DNA of 64,000 bases from Hygrophila difformis. Its lineage: Eukaryota > Streptophyta > Magnoliopsida > Lamiales > Acanthaceae. The DNA is taken from contig JAOANR010000002.1 in assembly GCA_030278955.1 (NCBI GenBank), positions 17,161,672 to 17,225,671 on the forward strand, written 5' to 3'. The notes beneath the pieces were generated by a model. It was not told the DNA's origin. It worked only from the letters and a program-made list of their open reading frames with translations, and did no database searches. The position numbers were made by a program, and so were the translations under genes. Shown one piece after another: positions 21,226-33,040 of the stretch. Position 1 is the first letter of the stretch. Each line of letters begins with the position of its first letter.

Positions 21226-21230
21226 TGCAC
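21226..21230. repeat. Target-site duplication TGCAC of element X
   Basis: TGCAC at 21226-21230 and 49918-49922 flank X and split the integrase of W at this point. Confidence 0.95.
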
Positions 21231-24200
21231 TGAAACTTTTGACAAATTTCATTAACACGAGTATTTTCTGAAATATATCGAGTTTAAATTTATTAAATGA
21301 AGGAGTTATGATTTATGGAAGGGGTTTAGGGATATATTAAGAGTGCCACTCTTTATTACTCAGGTGGGGTGCTTTAATTTCAAATGGCGCTGCAGTCCTC
21401 TCATGTCATGAAACTTTTGACAAGTCTCATGGCACAACCGGGATAGATTGACCTTCAGCCTGTCACACTGAGGGTCCCCGGCATATGTGCCATGATACTT
21501 CTCATGATTTCATGTCATGAGATTACCTACCATGAAACTTTCGGAAGATTCCCACTACATGAGTATTTTCTGAAAAATCACATTTTTATTTACTCGTGTT
21601 AAGAAACTGTGCCCCCGAAAGCGCACGGAGTCAAAAATTGCAGTATTTATAGTAAGTACCGGATCGTTCACTGGAGGATGTGCGATGGAAGCAGGGCCCA
21701 CGCCGTTTACTAAGATTTTCCACTCGGTTACTCGATTCAAGTTTGTGTTTTGACTAACAACTACTTGACATAATTTAAACTAAGCTATGAAAGCAATCAA
21801 AATAAAGCAGATAAAATTATTCTAGAAAGCGAATTAAATTTAATCTAAGAAAGCAATAAAATTATTCTAGGAAAGCGGTTAAAAATTATCTAAGAAAGCA
21901 GATTTAAATTATGACAGAAGAGACATGAAGAAAAGAATAAAGATTGGACAAGATTCAGATGAAACACAATTAAACTTCCATTTTGTTACGCAGATCTTTG
22001 TTTGGGATAATCCATCAATTAGCTAACTCTCATGCTTCCTTTGCCATGTTCCCTTTAACAGACAGGTACTTATAGTAAGGATTTACATGCCTTAAGACAA
22101 CAAAATCTGAGATACCACAGATATATAACTGCCCCTGCGCAGAGGTATGTCATTTATCTGTGGTGGACAAGCAACACCCGACAAATCATTAGTTGAAATG
22201 CCAAGTACTGCTATCATTCCCCCATGTCACACCCAAAGATTCTAATCAAGCCCTGAACTATCCCTTAACTATCAGTCCTAGTAACAGTTACACAACTCTC
22301 AATACAACCGAGTGACACTCTATCGAAAGCATTTAAAAGAAAGCGATGAAGAAAGCATTTAAAATCCTATCACTCGGAGGTTTTTGAAAGTTTGACCCTG
22401 GTAGTAAAAGAAAGCCCCCAGTCAGAATGACCGGATGTGGATCAAGAATTCCCTAATCTCGGTGAACCGCTCGCAGTGTTCACTTCCCGTCGGGTGGTTA
22501 TGAGATACAAACTAATGAAACGAACTAATAAATTAGTTCGTTCTGGATGCACTCACTCAGGACTCAAAAATAGGCTTTGGCAGAAGAAGATAGCAGTTGA
22601 AAGAATACTCAACCCTACCTTAGAAAATAACCAAGGCCCGAATGTTGTTCCTCTAGTATTATCTGTCACACCTTATCGGAATCCAAGTGGCATCTGACCC
22701 AGTGCAATATTTAATACAAGATTTCCAACAAACAGCAATTTTGGAAAATAATAAATCTGAAAATCATTCCCTATCAGGTACTAGACTCTCAATTAAAACA
22801 CAGATCCTTTCAGTCTAGGTGAGACCTAATCGCTGACTCTGCTTCTAATTTCCCAAAATCAACCCCATTCGGATATGAATTAGTCATAACTGTGGAATTT
22901 ATCCCTTACTCAGATCCGGATTTTATAAAGGAATTTTTGTTGGAAATTTATTATGAAACATCTGATTTAAATCAAGACTTCTATGTCCAAGGGAAGGATC
23001 CCAAAATAATATTGACCACAATATCTACATAATAATATCATGCATAATTTTATAAAGAAGTGTAAAATTAAATAACCCAAAATATAAGGTGGGTTTAGAC
23101 AGAAGTTGATACACAGAGATGAAATAGCCGGAGATGAGAAGAATTTATTTGGCTAAAAAGATGGCAAAACGATTGGGTGGACTGCAAACATCTGCTGTCC
23201 AATTTCCCTCTCATTTGGATGGAATGATTTTTAGACAGTGGAATGCCTCAAATGACAGTTGCCGCCGTCATCTCAGACTCCACTATCTGTGAATTTGGAT
23301 AAAAACCCACATGTTCTATTACTGCAATAATTATTAGATGACATTGGCATATATCATCTAACATTACTACAGCTCCAGATTCGGGTTCGAAATTAAAATA
23401 AAGAAAAGAAAACTGTATCCGGATAGGAGTCAGCTGAGCAGCTATTATAATCCCGGATGGACGAACCGCCAAGGCTTCCACCGACCACTATCCGGACCAT
23501 GCAAAATAACATCTAATAATTAATATACAGACCACGAGCTAGTTATTCGTGTGGGAATACCCGCCAACATTAGTCTGTTGTATTCCTTATTAGCTGCTTC
23601 ACACATTACGGGAAGAGACAAAATAAATGAAAGAAAAATATTTTTGGGTCATCTTGCATGAGAGACATTGGTTTCTCATGCAAGGTATGGAAATCAATCC
23701 ATAATTACTCTTCATGTCTAAATAATCACTCATTCCATAATTAATTAATTACAGTCCGAATTATATGCTTAGATCATTAGAGTTTAATTTTTGTAGAAGA
23801 ATCTTTTAATGGGAAATTGAACAAAGTTCTTTATATCAAATTAATCATGGGTTGAGATCATTGGATTTCAACCTCAAAATATTAATATAAAGGTTCAATT
23901 AATTAATGGAGTGAGATGAAGAATAAAAATTTGGCAAAAAGATGCCACTTTGTCGCGGAATAGGGTTTGTGTCGCGGACCATGGGTCCGCGACAAGGGTT
24001 TCGCGACAAAGGGGTGGGAAATAAGAGAAATTAATATTTGAAAATTAGGGTTTATTTTGTCGCGAAGCAAAAATTTTGTCGCGTAACATGGTTCCGCGAC
24101 AAGGAGGCATAGCGACAAAGGGTTGAAAAATTGGTAAGGACATAATTCCTGGTCGCGGAACAAGGATTTTGTCGCGGTCCGTGGTTCCGCGACAAAGGTT

Positions 24201-26671
24201 CCGCGACAGAGTCCTCCCAGAATAAAATTACACGTATTTGGATCCTTGGTCGCTAATCAAGGGTTTTGTCGCGGACCGTGGTTCCGCGACAAAGGTTGCA
24301 TCGCGACCAAGGGGTTCTAAAATTAATGGCAAGGCATAATTTTCTGTCTCGGAATAAGATTTTGTCGCGGAGCATGGTTCCGCGACAAAAGTATTCCGCG
24401 ACAAAAGCCATGCAGACAAAATGCAAGAATTTGGTCCTTTGTCGCTAAACATGGGTTATGTCGCGGACCGTGGGTCCGCGACAAAGTGTATGGCGACAAA
24501 GGGTTTTTTAAAAATTTATATAAAAATTTCGGCAGCATAACCCCTTATATTGGATTACAAGGGTTTGCGTCTTAATCCGTGGGATTAAGACGGGAATGAT
24601 GCAACACAAACATATGCAAAAATGTAAAAATTAAAAATCTATCTAAAACATAAAAAATGGTCAAGTGACCCAAAATGCAACAACACAGTAAATAGCCCAA
24701 GAGATAGACACATGATATATTTTTGGGAATCATTTTCTCAATATTACCAAAAACCAAAGATGGGTTAAACACACCCATTGATTAAGTGTTTTCAACCCAA
24801 AATACAAAAATATAAAATTGGAAAATAAAATGAACACTAGCTACACTTATTTATTACAAAGCATAAATTAAAACTAAGCTAAAATCTACATCTACATTGC
24901 ATAAAAATAAACTAAGCTACCTACTCTAACATATTTTTGGAGAGCACAGTGGTGCCTCCAAGAACAGTGAAATAAACTATAGTGTAGCTAGGTTACTGTT
25001 CAAGGGAACAAAACAGCTATTTATAGGTGGAGCAAAACCCTAGGCCCATTAACACTCAAATTCTTGCAGCAGGGGGCGGGAGCTCGAGTCCTAGGGGATA
25101 AGACGAAAATCCCTTACCCAATGGGACCTCAAGTCCTGGGAGCTTCTACTTTATTTGTCATGTGGGAAATTTGAATTTGGAGAGTGGCATGGTCACGTGA
25201 CTTGCTGCTTTTGGCCGCGGAAGGGCTGTCTTTGTCGCGGTCCATTTTGTCACGGAACATTGTTCCGCGACACAATTTTGTGTCTTGATACTCCTCTCAC
25301 AGTCGCGGAGCAATTTTTTGGTCGCGGAGCATTTTGTCGCGATGCACCCCTTCCGCGACAAAGGTTTTAATTTTTGCTCTCTTCTCTCTCCTCTTTCATT
25401 TCTTCTCTCCCTCTTTCCTTTTCTCTCTTTTGTTTCCAGTTTTCCATTTTTTTCTTTCATTCTTCTTCTTCATTCCTCCATCGTCCATTTTCATCTTCTT
25501 TCTCTATTTCCTCTATTCCCATTTCTCTTTCTTTTTCCATCTTCTTCGTTCATTCTCTCATTCTTTCTTCTTCATTTTCTTTTTCTTTTCAGTTTTCTTA
25601 ATACAGTTTTCTTTCTTCTCTTCTTGCTTCTTCTTCCTCCCTCTCGCCATTTCGGTTTCTTTCTTGTTCCTTTTTCTCTTGATTTTTCTTGTTGCTTTCT
25701 TCTTCTTTTGAGTCTCAAATTAAGTGTTTGAGGTTGGTGATGGCGGCGACGCGGCGGAGACTGAGGTGGCACTGTGGTGGTGAGGGTGGCGCTGGATCTG
25801 GTTTTGGAGCTCTCGTCGGATTGTTGGTGGTGTGCGGTGGCGGATGCAGAAGCTCGGCCTTGGTGGTTGATGGTGGTGATGGGCGGAGGAGATGGAAATG
25901 GGGTGAGGATGGAGGCTGAAGACGCGGCTGCTGCTGCGGTGGTTGAGACTGGCAACGGAGGTGCGGTGGCGCGAGGGCGGAGTTGGGGCTGTCGTGGTGG
26001 TCGAGGGTGGTGCTCGGGGGCGGCCGCCGGCAGGGTGGTGGCGGCGGCGGCTGGGGTATATGGGTTAGGGTTAGGTTTATTGGGTTGATTGGAATTGTAT
26101 TGGGCCTTGGTGTTTTTGGACTGATGGGCTATTGGTAATTGGGATTGGATAGGTGGTATGGGCTAATTGGACTGAAATTTGGAAAATGGATTGGACTAGC
26201 CCAAATTGAATTAAACACTTGCAATTAATTCAAATCACAAGTGATTAGTGGACCAATAATTTTTAATTATAGTAGGAGACAGGATTACTAGAGAAAATTG
26301 AACATAAAATATAAATAATAATATATACATCAAAATATAAGATATAATAAACAAGGATATTTGCTCCACTTGATTATTTGGCTAGTGATTCGTTTAATGG
26401 ACTCGTGTTCCACCGAACAAACATTACTAGACCATAATTATCAAATGTGGGAATTTTAATATTTTTATCATGTTTTTGGATTTTTTAATAAGAATTTAAT
26501 AAAAATAATAATATTTTTGTGTTTTTCAATACCAGCTTATTATTTATACAAACTTGCATATATCTGTCAAATTCGACTGCTTTCTTATTTAAATAAGACC
26601 GGAGTGCGATCAAATGTCCGTATTAGACACGGAAATAGATTGAAAATAATGGTCAATTTTGGCCATTATCA
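21231..26671 (-). repeat. X 3' LTR (5441 bp)
   Basis: In sense direction (right to left): an AT-rich start with a terminal hairpin (ATAATGG/CCATTAT), CpG-rich block 25740-26080 with GGGTTAGGGTTAGG, a purine-rich stretch (pyrimidine on the plus strand) 25380-25740, TCGCGG hairpins 25210-25365, TATA CTATAAATAG at 25017-25026, then the transcribed part with hairpins 24568-24592 and 23949-24500, ending AAAAGTTTCA. ORFs on either strand (for example 22437-22697, 25285-25731) are shared with the other LTR only because the LTR is duplicated. Confidence 0.9.
23949..24592. repeat. TCGCGG hairpin array in X 3' LTR
   Basis: Repeated inverted repeats built on TTTGTCGCGG, with a 2-4-nt centre and the complementary arm, interspersed with half-sites TAGCGACAAA. 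Stems vary but often remain paired, for example GTCGCGGACC/GGTCCGCGAC near 23975. At 24568-24592 an 11-bp stem (CGTCTTAATCC, loop GTG, complement) is followed by sequence shared with Z, where the same stem has three compensated changes. The array is downstream of the TATA box and so would be transcribed. Confidence 0.85.
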
Positions 26672-29399
26672 ACATCCTCACATTTAATACTGATCGTCCC
26701 CTAGCAGTCAGAGTCAGTGCTCCTAAGAGCATAGACGCTGCATATTCAATCTATTTTCGTGGCTTCAAAAATATCATCCTTTTTAGATTGGGATAAGACA
26801 ATCAAAAACTACAAGTATTGAATTTTCTTGATTGCAGTGTTTAATAAAATGATACTTCTCACTTAATCAGGCCTACAAATCAGTCATTATTGATAATTCT
26901 TCATGAATATCATGTTTAGAAAATTTCATTGATTTAATTCTAGAATTAAAGTATGACATGAGTATAAATTAGAAATGAGGCCTCACATATAGTATAAGCG
27001 GAAATTTCACTCACTCTCAAATTGGGTTTTAATCACGAACGCTCATAATCAAATTTAATTAAATTATCCCATAAGCTTGCAATTTGGACGAACTCGCCAC
27101 CGGCTCATTTCTTCAAATCGAGATCATGAGGTCTTATTCAAGGGTTGTAACGGGGCATACGGTTGTAACATTTGGTGAGATAGGGAATTATTGGGCTAAG
27201 AAGTGGCAAGAATTAATTCTATCATAACTTGGCATATTTAATTAAAATTTATGATCATCAATGTTTATTCTTCTTTCTTTTGCTTTTCTTTTTATATTGC
27301 ATGACATTAGACTATGTCTAATTTGCTTTGTCAATTGCAATTTATTTGTGTTGAATGAAACTCAACATTTTCCAACATTTCTCTCTTTTTTTTTTAATCG
27401 GTTTATTGAATACCGATTTGAAATTTTTGTTGATGATCAAAAATTGTAATGCCTTGATAAAGTTCATTCTTACATACTTGGGTTTGAATTTTTTGGTCTT
27501 TTTGGAAGGCTAGGAATAATATAGAGGGCTTCAAAGAAAAATTAGGCTTAAGGCTCAAATTGGTTAATCCTAAAGGGAAAATATTTTTGGGTTCGGATTT
27601 CAAACGAAGGCCAAAATTTGGGGTTTTCTAAGTGCCTCGATCATATGCTCGATTTTTGGAATATGGCATGGTCTTGAATCGGTCCCAATCGCAAGTTCTA
27701 GTGTCCTTTAATTAAAATGATTTTCACACAACAAAGAAATAATGAGTAAAGGTGACCCATGGCTCAAATCTCACATGGAATGGTTCATTCATGTCATACA
27801 ATATTCTTAAATTTAATCTTTGAAAAAATCTTACACTCTATTCAATGAAATTCTCAACATGAGGACTCATTACCCAACAAGATGATGATATCATTAAATT
27901 TTTATAGCTCAAAACCTCAAAAATTCATATCATGCATGTATTCAATTATATTATCCCAATTTAAAAGTTTGAAAATTTAATCATAAACCGAAATCAAATA
28001 CGTGAATTCCTTGACAGATTTATGCATGCTTTGCACTGGGTTTAAATATAAAATAATAATAAAAATAAACAAAAAGAAAAGTAACACACTCTCTTTTTTT
28101 TTATTTAAGTGAAGAATCAACATCCTCACATTTTGAGCCTTGCTCGAAATGTGAGTAAATCAATTCCTACTTAAACAAATTATCAAAATCAAAATAAAAC
28201 AAGAGAGGAGGGAGGGAGGGGGAAAATATTAAGATAGAAAAATAATTCCGATAGCCTTTTTCGTCAAACCAATTAAATGTTCGACGATTCTGGCTATGTG
28301 TGATCGTTTGGTTCGTCGAACAAGGCGATTGTTCGATGCCCAATACTTAAGAAAAATTCTGATTTTTATCAAAATTGTTCAATCACATTTTTGAATTTTA
28401 TAAAATTTAATCTACTATATTTACTTGCATAAATTAGGTTGGATTAATTCTGTTCTTATAAAAGTTATTCCGGATTTTAAATTGCTTTAAATTCCAGGAA
28501 TACTTTCAATTAATCACAGAATCGATCCAACCGGGGACCTGTTTTGGAGCTTTAATTTTCTTTTTGGTAGTTCCGCAAATTCCTGCAAAGCAAAAACAGA
28601 AGAAGTTATCGGGTTTTCTCAAAAATATCAACATCCTCACATTTAGAGTCTTAGTACTCTAAATGTGAGTTAATTGATTAATACCCGAATTATTTGATAT
28701 AATATGTACAAGAGGTTTATATATATAAATATATATATATGTATATATAATTTTGACTTGCAGAAATTTAGGTTGGATTAATTCCGTGCTTGCGAAAATT
28801 ATTCCGGATTTTAGATTTCTTTGAATTCCGGATATAATCTTCGGTCAATTACAGAACTAATCCAACCGGGAACCTGTTTAGATGCTCAGTCGGAACAGGG
28901 GCGACGGGAAGTGAGATAGTGGCTGTGGCTTGTCCGATGGTGGTGAGCAAATGGCAGTCCGGATGTGGTGGAGATGACAAACACGTGAGTCTCACGTGTT
29001 TTGCAATTTACAATTGCGAATTAGTGTAGCTCCACTGCTACACTTCTCCATTTTTCTTTGATTTTTCGTTTAATTAACCTGGATCTTACAATTGGAGAAG
29101 TGTAATTAAACGAAAAATCAAATTAGTGTAGCCCCAATGCTACACTTCCACATTTAACTCCTTATACCAATTTTTGCGGTTCCATGATTCCTGCAAGCAA
29201 AAATACCCAATTGGTTAGGTTTTCCCTTCAAATCAACATCCTCACATTTAGAGTCTTAGTACTCTAAATGTTTAATTGATTTGAGGGTACTTCTCTGTTC
29301 TGAAACAAATACACTGAACTAACACTAAACTAACTATGAGTAATCAGGAGTGTAATTCTCTTAATAAACGACGCTGCATCCTCCCCGGCAACTGCGCCA
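26672..29399 (-). other. X interior, non-coding
   Basis: No retroviral domain on either strand. It aligns with Z's interior in inverted order. The word TCAACATCCTCACATTT (reverse complement of the polypurine/LTR junction word) recurs at ~26671, ~28119, ~28629 and ~29234, mostly beside 10-14-bp hairpins such as CATTTAGAGT/ACTCTAAATG. Other inverted repeats include AACACGTGAG/CTCACGTGTT near 28980. Confidence 0.85.
29383..29399 (-). other. X primer-binding site (tRNA-Asp type, one change)
   Basis: Minus strand TGGCGCAGTTGCCGGGG directly after the 5' LTR. Z has TGGCGCCGTTGCCGGGG, so X carries one substitution. Known: this word is complementary to the 3' end of plant tRNA-Asp and is used by Athila-type elements. 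Confidence 0.85.
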
Positions 29400-29962
29400 T
29401 GAAACTTTTGACAAATTTCATTAACACGAGTATTTTCTGAAATATATCGAGTTTAAATTTATTAAATGAAGGAGTTATGATTTATGGAAGGGGTTTAGGG
29501 ATATATTAAGAGTGCCACTCTTTATTACTCAGGTGGGGTGCTTTAATTTCAAATGGCGCTGCAGTCCTCTCATGTCATGAAACTTTTGACAAGTCTCATG
29601 GCACAACCGGGATAGATTGACCTTCAGCCTGTCACACTGAGGGTCCCCGGCATATGTGCCATGATACTTCTCATGATTTCATGTCATGAGATTACCTACC
29701 ATGAAACTTTCGGCAGATTCCCACTACATGAGTATTTTCTGAAAAATCACATTTTTATTTACTCGTGTTAAGAAACTGTGCCCCCGAAAGCGCACGGAGT
29801 CAAAAATTGCAGTATTTATAGTAAGTACCGGATCGTTCACTGGAGGATGTGCGATGGAAGCAGGGCCCACGCCGTTTACTAAGATTTTCCACTCGGTTAC
29901 TCGATTCAAGTTTGTGTTTTGACTAACAACTACTTGACATAATTTAAACTAAGCTATGAAAG
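29400..29962 (-). repeat. X 5' LTR, left fragment
   Basis: Begins TGAAACTTTTGAC and matches 21231-21793 almost base for base, then is cut at GAAAG (29958-29962) by insertion Z and resumes at 45037. Confidence 0.95.
29958..29962. repeat. Target-site duplication GAAAG of element Z
   Basis: GAAAG at 29958-29962 and 45037-45041. Joining the flanks reproduces the uninterrupted sequence of the other X LTR near 21793. Confidence 0.97.
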
Positions 29963-31339
29963 TGATAATGGCCAAAATTGACCATTATTTTCAATCTATT
30001 TCCGTGTCTAATACGGACGTTTGATCGCATTCCGGTCTTATTTAAATAAGAAAGCAGTTGAATTTAACAGATTTATGCAAGTTTGTATAAATAATAAGCT
30101 GGTATTGAAAAATACAAAAATATTGTTATTTTCATTAAATTCATATTAAAAAATCCAAAAACATGATAAAAATATTAAAAATCATACACTTGATTAATTT
30201 GGTTCGATGTTGTCTATTCGGTGGAACATGGGTTCATTAAATGGAGCACAAACCAAATAATCTAGTGGAATAAATATTATAATTATATTATTTTTACATT
30301 TTGATGTATATATTTATTTATTTCTTAGGTTTATCTCTATTTTCATTTTCTGTTTTCATTAAAAATAATTGGTCCACTAATCTCTCTTAATTTTAATTAA
30401 TTGCAGGTGAATTAATCAATTTGGTCCAAAATTATTAATCCAGTCCAGTTTCAATCCGGCCCAACACTTCCAGCCCAACATTCCCATGACTTGCATCTGG
30501 CCCAGTTAGCCCAAATACTCCATAAGCCCAAACCACCAAGCCCATCTCCAATGGCCTAACCCTAAAATTTACCCTAACCCTAACCCTAATCCGGCGCCGC
30601 CAGCCGCCGCCGACCACCGCTCCGGCGAGGTTCCGGCGCCGCCGCCCTTCTCCAACAGCCATCCGCTGCCACCTCCATCCCGTAGCCCCCTTGCCACATC
30701 CGACCACCACCAACATCAAACCATCTCCGCCGCCTCATCGCCACCATCTCCATCCTTCGATCACCTTCCGCCCAAGCAGCGCCTCCAGCCATCGCCTCCA
30801 CCAATCGAGCACTGCCCTCATCTCCTCCGACTCCAACCAAAACCCTTCCACAACCAAGCCACCACCACTGCCTCCTCAACCACCCACCAATCATCCCAAT
30901 TCCGACCACACCCTCGCCCAAATCCGACCAAAACAGTCCCCATCCGCCATAGCCGTCGTCAATAGCCACCGAAGCCCCATATCCACCTCCGGCCACCGCT
31001 TCCGCACCTAGATCCGACTGCCTCCGTCCTCGCGCTTCCCGAGCACCACCTCCGTTCACCTCTCCCCACCACTAATTTGGAACGAGAATGGAGGAAAGTA
31101 GAAAAAAAAAAGAATAAAGAAGAAGAAGGATTTTGAAAACTGGAAATGAAAAGAGATGAAGGAAAACTGAGAAAGAAGGAAATAAACGAAGCAAGAAGAA
31201 AGAAGAACAGAATTGGAAAACTGGAACAAGAAAGCTGGAAGAGAGAAATTTGGGGAAAGAAAGAAACGAAGACTGAAGAGAAATGGGGAAAGAGAAATGA
31301 AATGAGAGAGGAGAGAGAAGAGAGCAAAAATAAACCTTT

Positions 31340-31480
31340 GTCGCGGAAGGTAGCCCTTTGTCGCGGAAGGGTACATCGCGACAAAGTGCTCCGCGACCAA
31401 AAATATGCTCCGCGACTGTGAGAGAAGTAAGACACAAAAATTGTGTCGCGGAACAATGTTCCGCGACAAATTGTACCGCG
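31340..31480. repeat. TCGCGG hairpins upstream of TATA (Z LTR1)
   Basis: Includes TTGTCGCGGAAGG ... half-sites and a compact inverted repeat TTGTGTCGCGGAACA/TGTTCCGCGACAA around 31440-31470. The same set recurs in LTR2 at 40620-40750, where one arm has lost a few bases. Confidence 0.8.
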
Positions 31481-31763
31481 ACCGCGACCAGAGCAGTAGA
31501 CAGAGGTCACGTGACCATCCCCAACTCCCACATCCAAATTTCCCACATGCTGAAATACTCAAGGGCTCCCAGGACTTGAGGTCCCGTTGGGTAAAAGATT
31601 TTCGTCTTATCTTGCTGGACTCGAGCTCCCGTCCCCTCCTGTGCGAAAATCTGAAGCAAAAAAAACAAATGTTATTTGTTGTGTCCCTATGCAAGCTGTT
31701 CCGCGACAAAACAATCTGTTTGGCGACCAGTGGGCCTAATGGGCCTAGGGCTAATTCTACTCT

Positions 31764-31774
31764 CTATAAATATA
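31764..31774 (+). promoter_or_regulatory. Z LTR1 TATA box
   Basis: CTATAAATATA follows a CTCT run; the transcript should start ~30 bp on. The copy in LTR2 is at ~41042. X has CTATAAATAG at the same place. Confidence 0.65.
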
Positions 31775-32390
31775 TCCTCCCACCCTCTTGAACAGTAACC
31801 TAGCTACACTTTAGTTTATTTTACTGTTTTGGAGGCACCACTGTGCTCTCCATATTAGTGTAGGTAGATAGTTTTATTTATTTTATGCAATGTAGATGTA
31901 GATTTTAGTTTAGCTTTAATTTATGCTTTGTAATAAATTAGTGTAGCTAGTGTTCACTTTTATTTTTCCAGTTTTATATTTTGTAGTTTGTGGGTTTCAA
32001 ACACTTAATTAATGGGTGCATTTTGAACCATGTTTTGGTATTGTAGTTAGGTTTTATTGCTTTCCTTATTTAACAAAATGCATAAACATTTGATATTTAC
32101 CCTTGATAGATTTAATGTAGGTTTTATTTTATTTTATTTTTATTTTTAGTGTTAGCATAGTGTGTTTGTATTTTTGCTTTTTGCACTAGTTTTAGTCTTT
32201 TTCTTATTCTTACTTTACTGTTTTTGTTCTTTTTAGTGTTAGGTACTTTTGTTGCTTTATGTTTTCCCTTTCTTGTGCATTAGATCTAAAAGGGGTATAT
32301 ATTAAAGTGTTTATGTATATTTATAAAAATTGCATCTCCTATATTGTATTGCATCACATTGTAACCCCACGGGTTGCAATGTAATTTTCC

Positions 32391-33040
32391 CGTTGTGATC
32401 CCACGGATCACAACGCAAACCCATGTAATGCAATATAAGGGGTTATGCTGCCAAAATTTTTATAAAATTTTTAAAACCCTTTGTCGCGATGCAACCTTTG
32501 TCGCGGAACCACGTTCCGCGACAAAACCCATGTTTAGCGACAAAGGACCAAATTCTTGCATTTTGTCTGCATGGCTTTTGTCGCGGAATACCCTTGTCAC
32601 GGAACCACGTTCCGCGACAAAATTTTATTCCGAGACAGAAAATTATGCCTTGCCATTAATTTTGAAACCCCTTGGTCGCGATGCAACTCTTGTCGCGGAA
32701 CCACGTTCCGCGACAAAATCCTTGATTAGCGACCAAGGACCCAAATACTTGTAATTTTATTCTGGGAGGACTCTGTCGCGGAACCTTTGTCGCGGAACCA
32801 CGTACCGCGACAAAATCCTTGTTCCGCGACCAGGAATTATGTCCTTACCAATTTTCAAACCCTTTGTCGCTATACCCCCTTTGTCGCGGAACCATGTTCC
32901 GCGACAAAATTTTTGCTTAGCGACAAAACAAACTCTAATTTTCAAAATACTAATTTCTCTTATTTCCCACCCCTTTGTCGCGAAACCTTTGTCGCGGAAC
33001 CATGCTCCGCGACACAAACTCTATTCCGCGACAAAGTGGC
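32391..33040. repeat. TCGCGG double-hairpin array in transcribed LTR (Z LTR1)
   Basis: First an 11-bp stem CGTTGTGATCC-CAC-complement (32391-32415), then about six copies of an inner hairpin. The inner hairpin has arms TTTGTCGCGGAAC and GTTCCGCGACAAA with loop CAC or CAT. Several inner hairpins sit inside an outer stem: CCTTTGTCGC/GCGACAAAGG around the first (~32478-32546), CCTTGGTCGC/GCGACCAAGG around another (~32670-32738). The outer stems differ from each other yet remain complementary. LTR2 repeats the array at 41670-42320. Confidence 0.9.

Larger units (their letters stand above)
20774..21230 (-). pseudogene. W integrase C-terminus with CR-like motif
   Basis: Continuation of the integrase after insertion X. 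Seen: RKERFPAQTHGKL, then GP, an in-frame TAA at 21159-21161, KILEKINDNAYRIELP, NVADLSLFE, an acidic linker, and EGPVSKQKAKKFSDAMYKFF (CR-like: GP followed by basic residues and a short helix), ending at ~20774. Known: the (E)RFP...LEKINDNAY...FNVADLS series is the GPY/F-like C-terminal domain of plant Ty3 integrases. The polypurine tract 20998-21010 is inside this reading frame, encoding QGGGDGV, and the rest lies in the 3' LTR. Confidence 0.85.

Noticed and set aside
22437..22697. 86-aa ORF repeated identically at 45684-45944
   Set aside because: Both lie in X's two LTRs; identity follows from LTR duplication and there is no sign of coding selection.
25285..25731. Leu/Phe/Ser-rich ORFs up to 154 aa (also 48504-48968, 31056-31709, 39667-40072)
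   Set aside because: They translate pyrimidine-rich low-complexity LTR sequence, occur in several frames, and recur only because LTRs are duplicated.
30565..30592. Telomeric repeats (also 26055-26075, 49298-49315, 63980-64000)
   Set aside because: Only two or three TTAGGG-like units (plant telomeres are TTTAGGG) embedded at a fixed place in LTRs; not a telomere or fusion site.
30586..31059. 157-aa Gly/Arg/Trp-rich ORF and antisense Pro/Ser ORF (also 25774-26088, 39294-39719)
   Set aside because: Both strands are open because of CpG-rich composition. The sequence is not conserved between X and Z as a protein and has no recognised domain.
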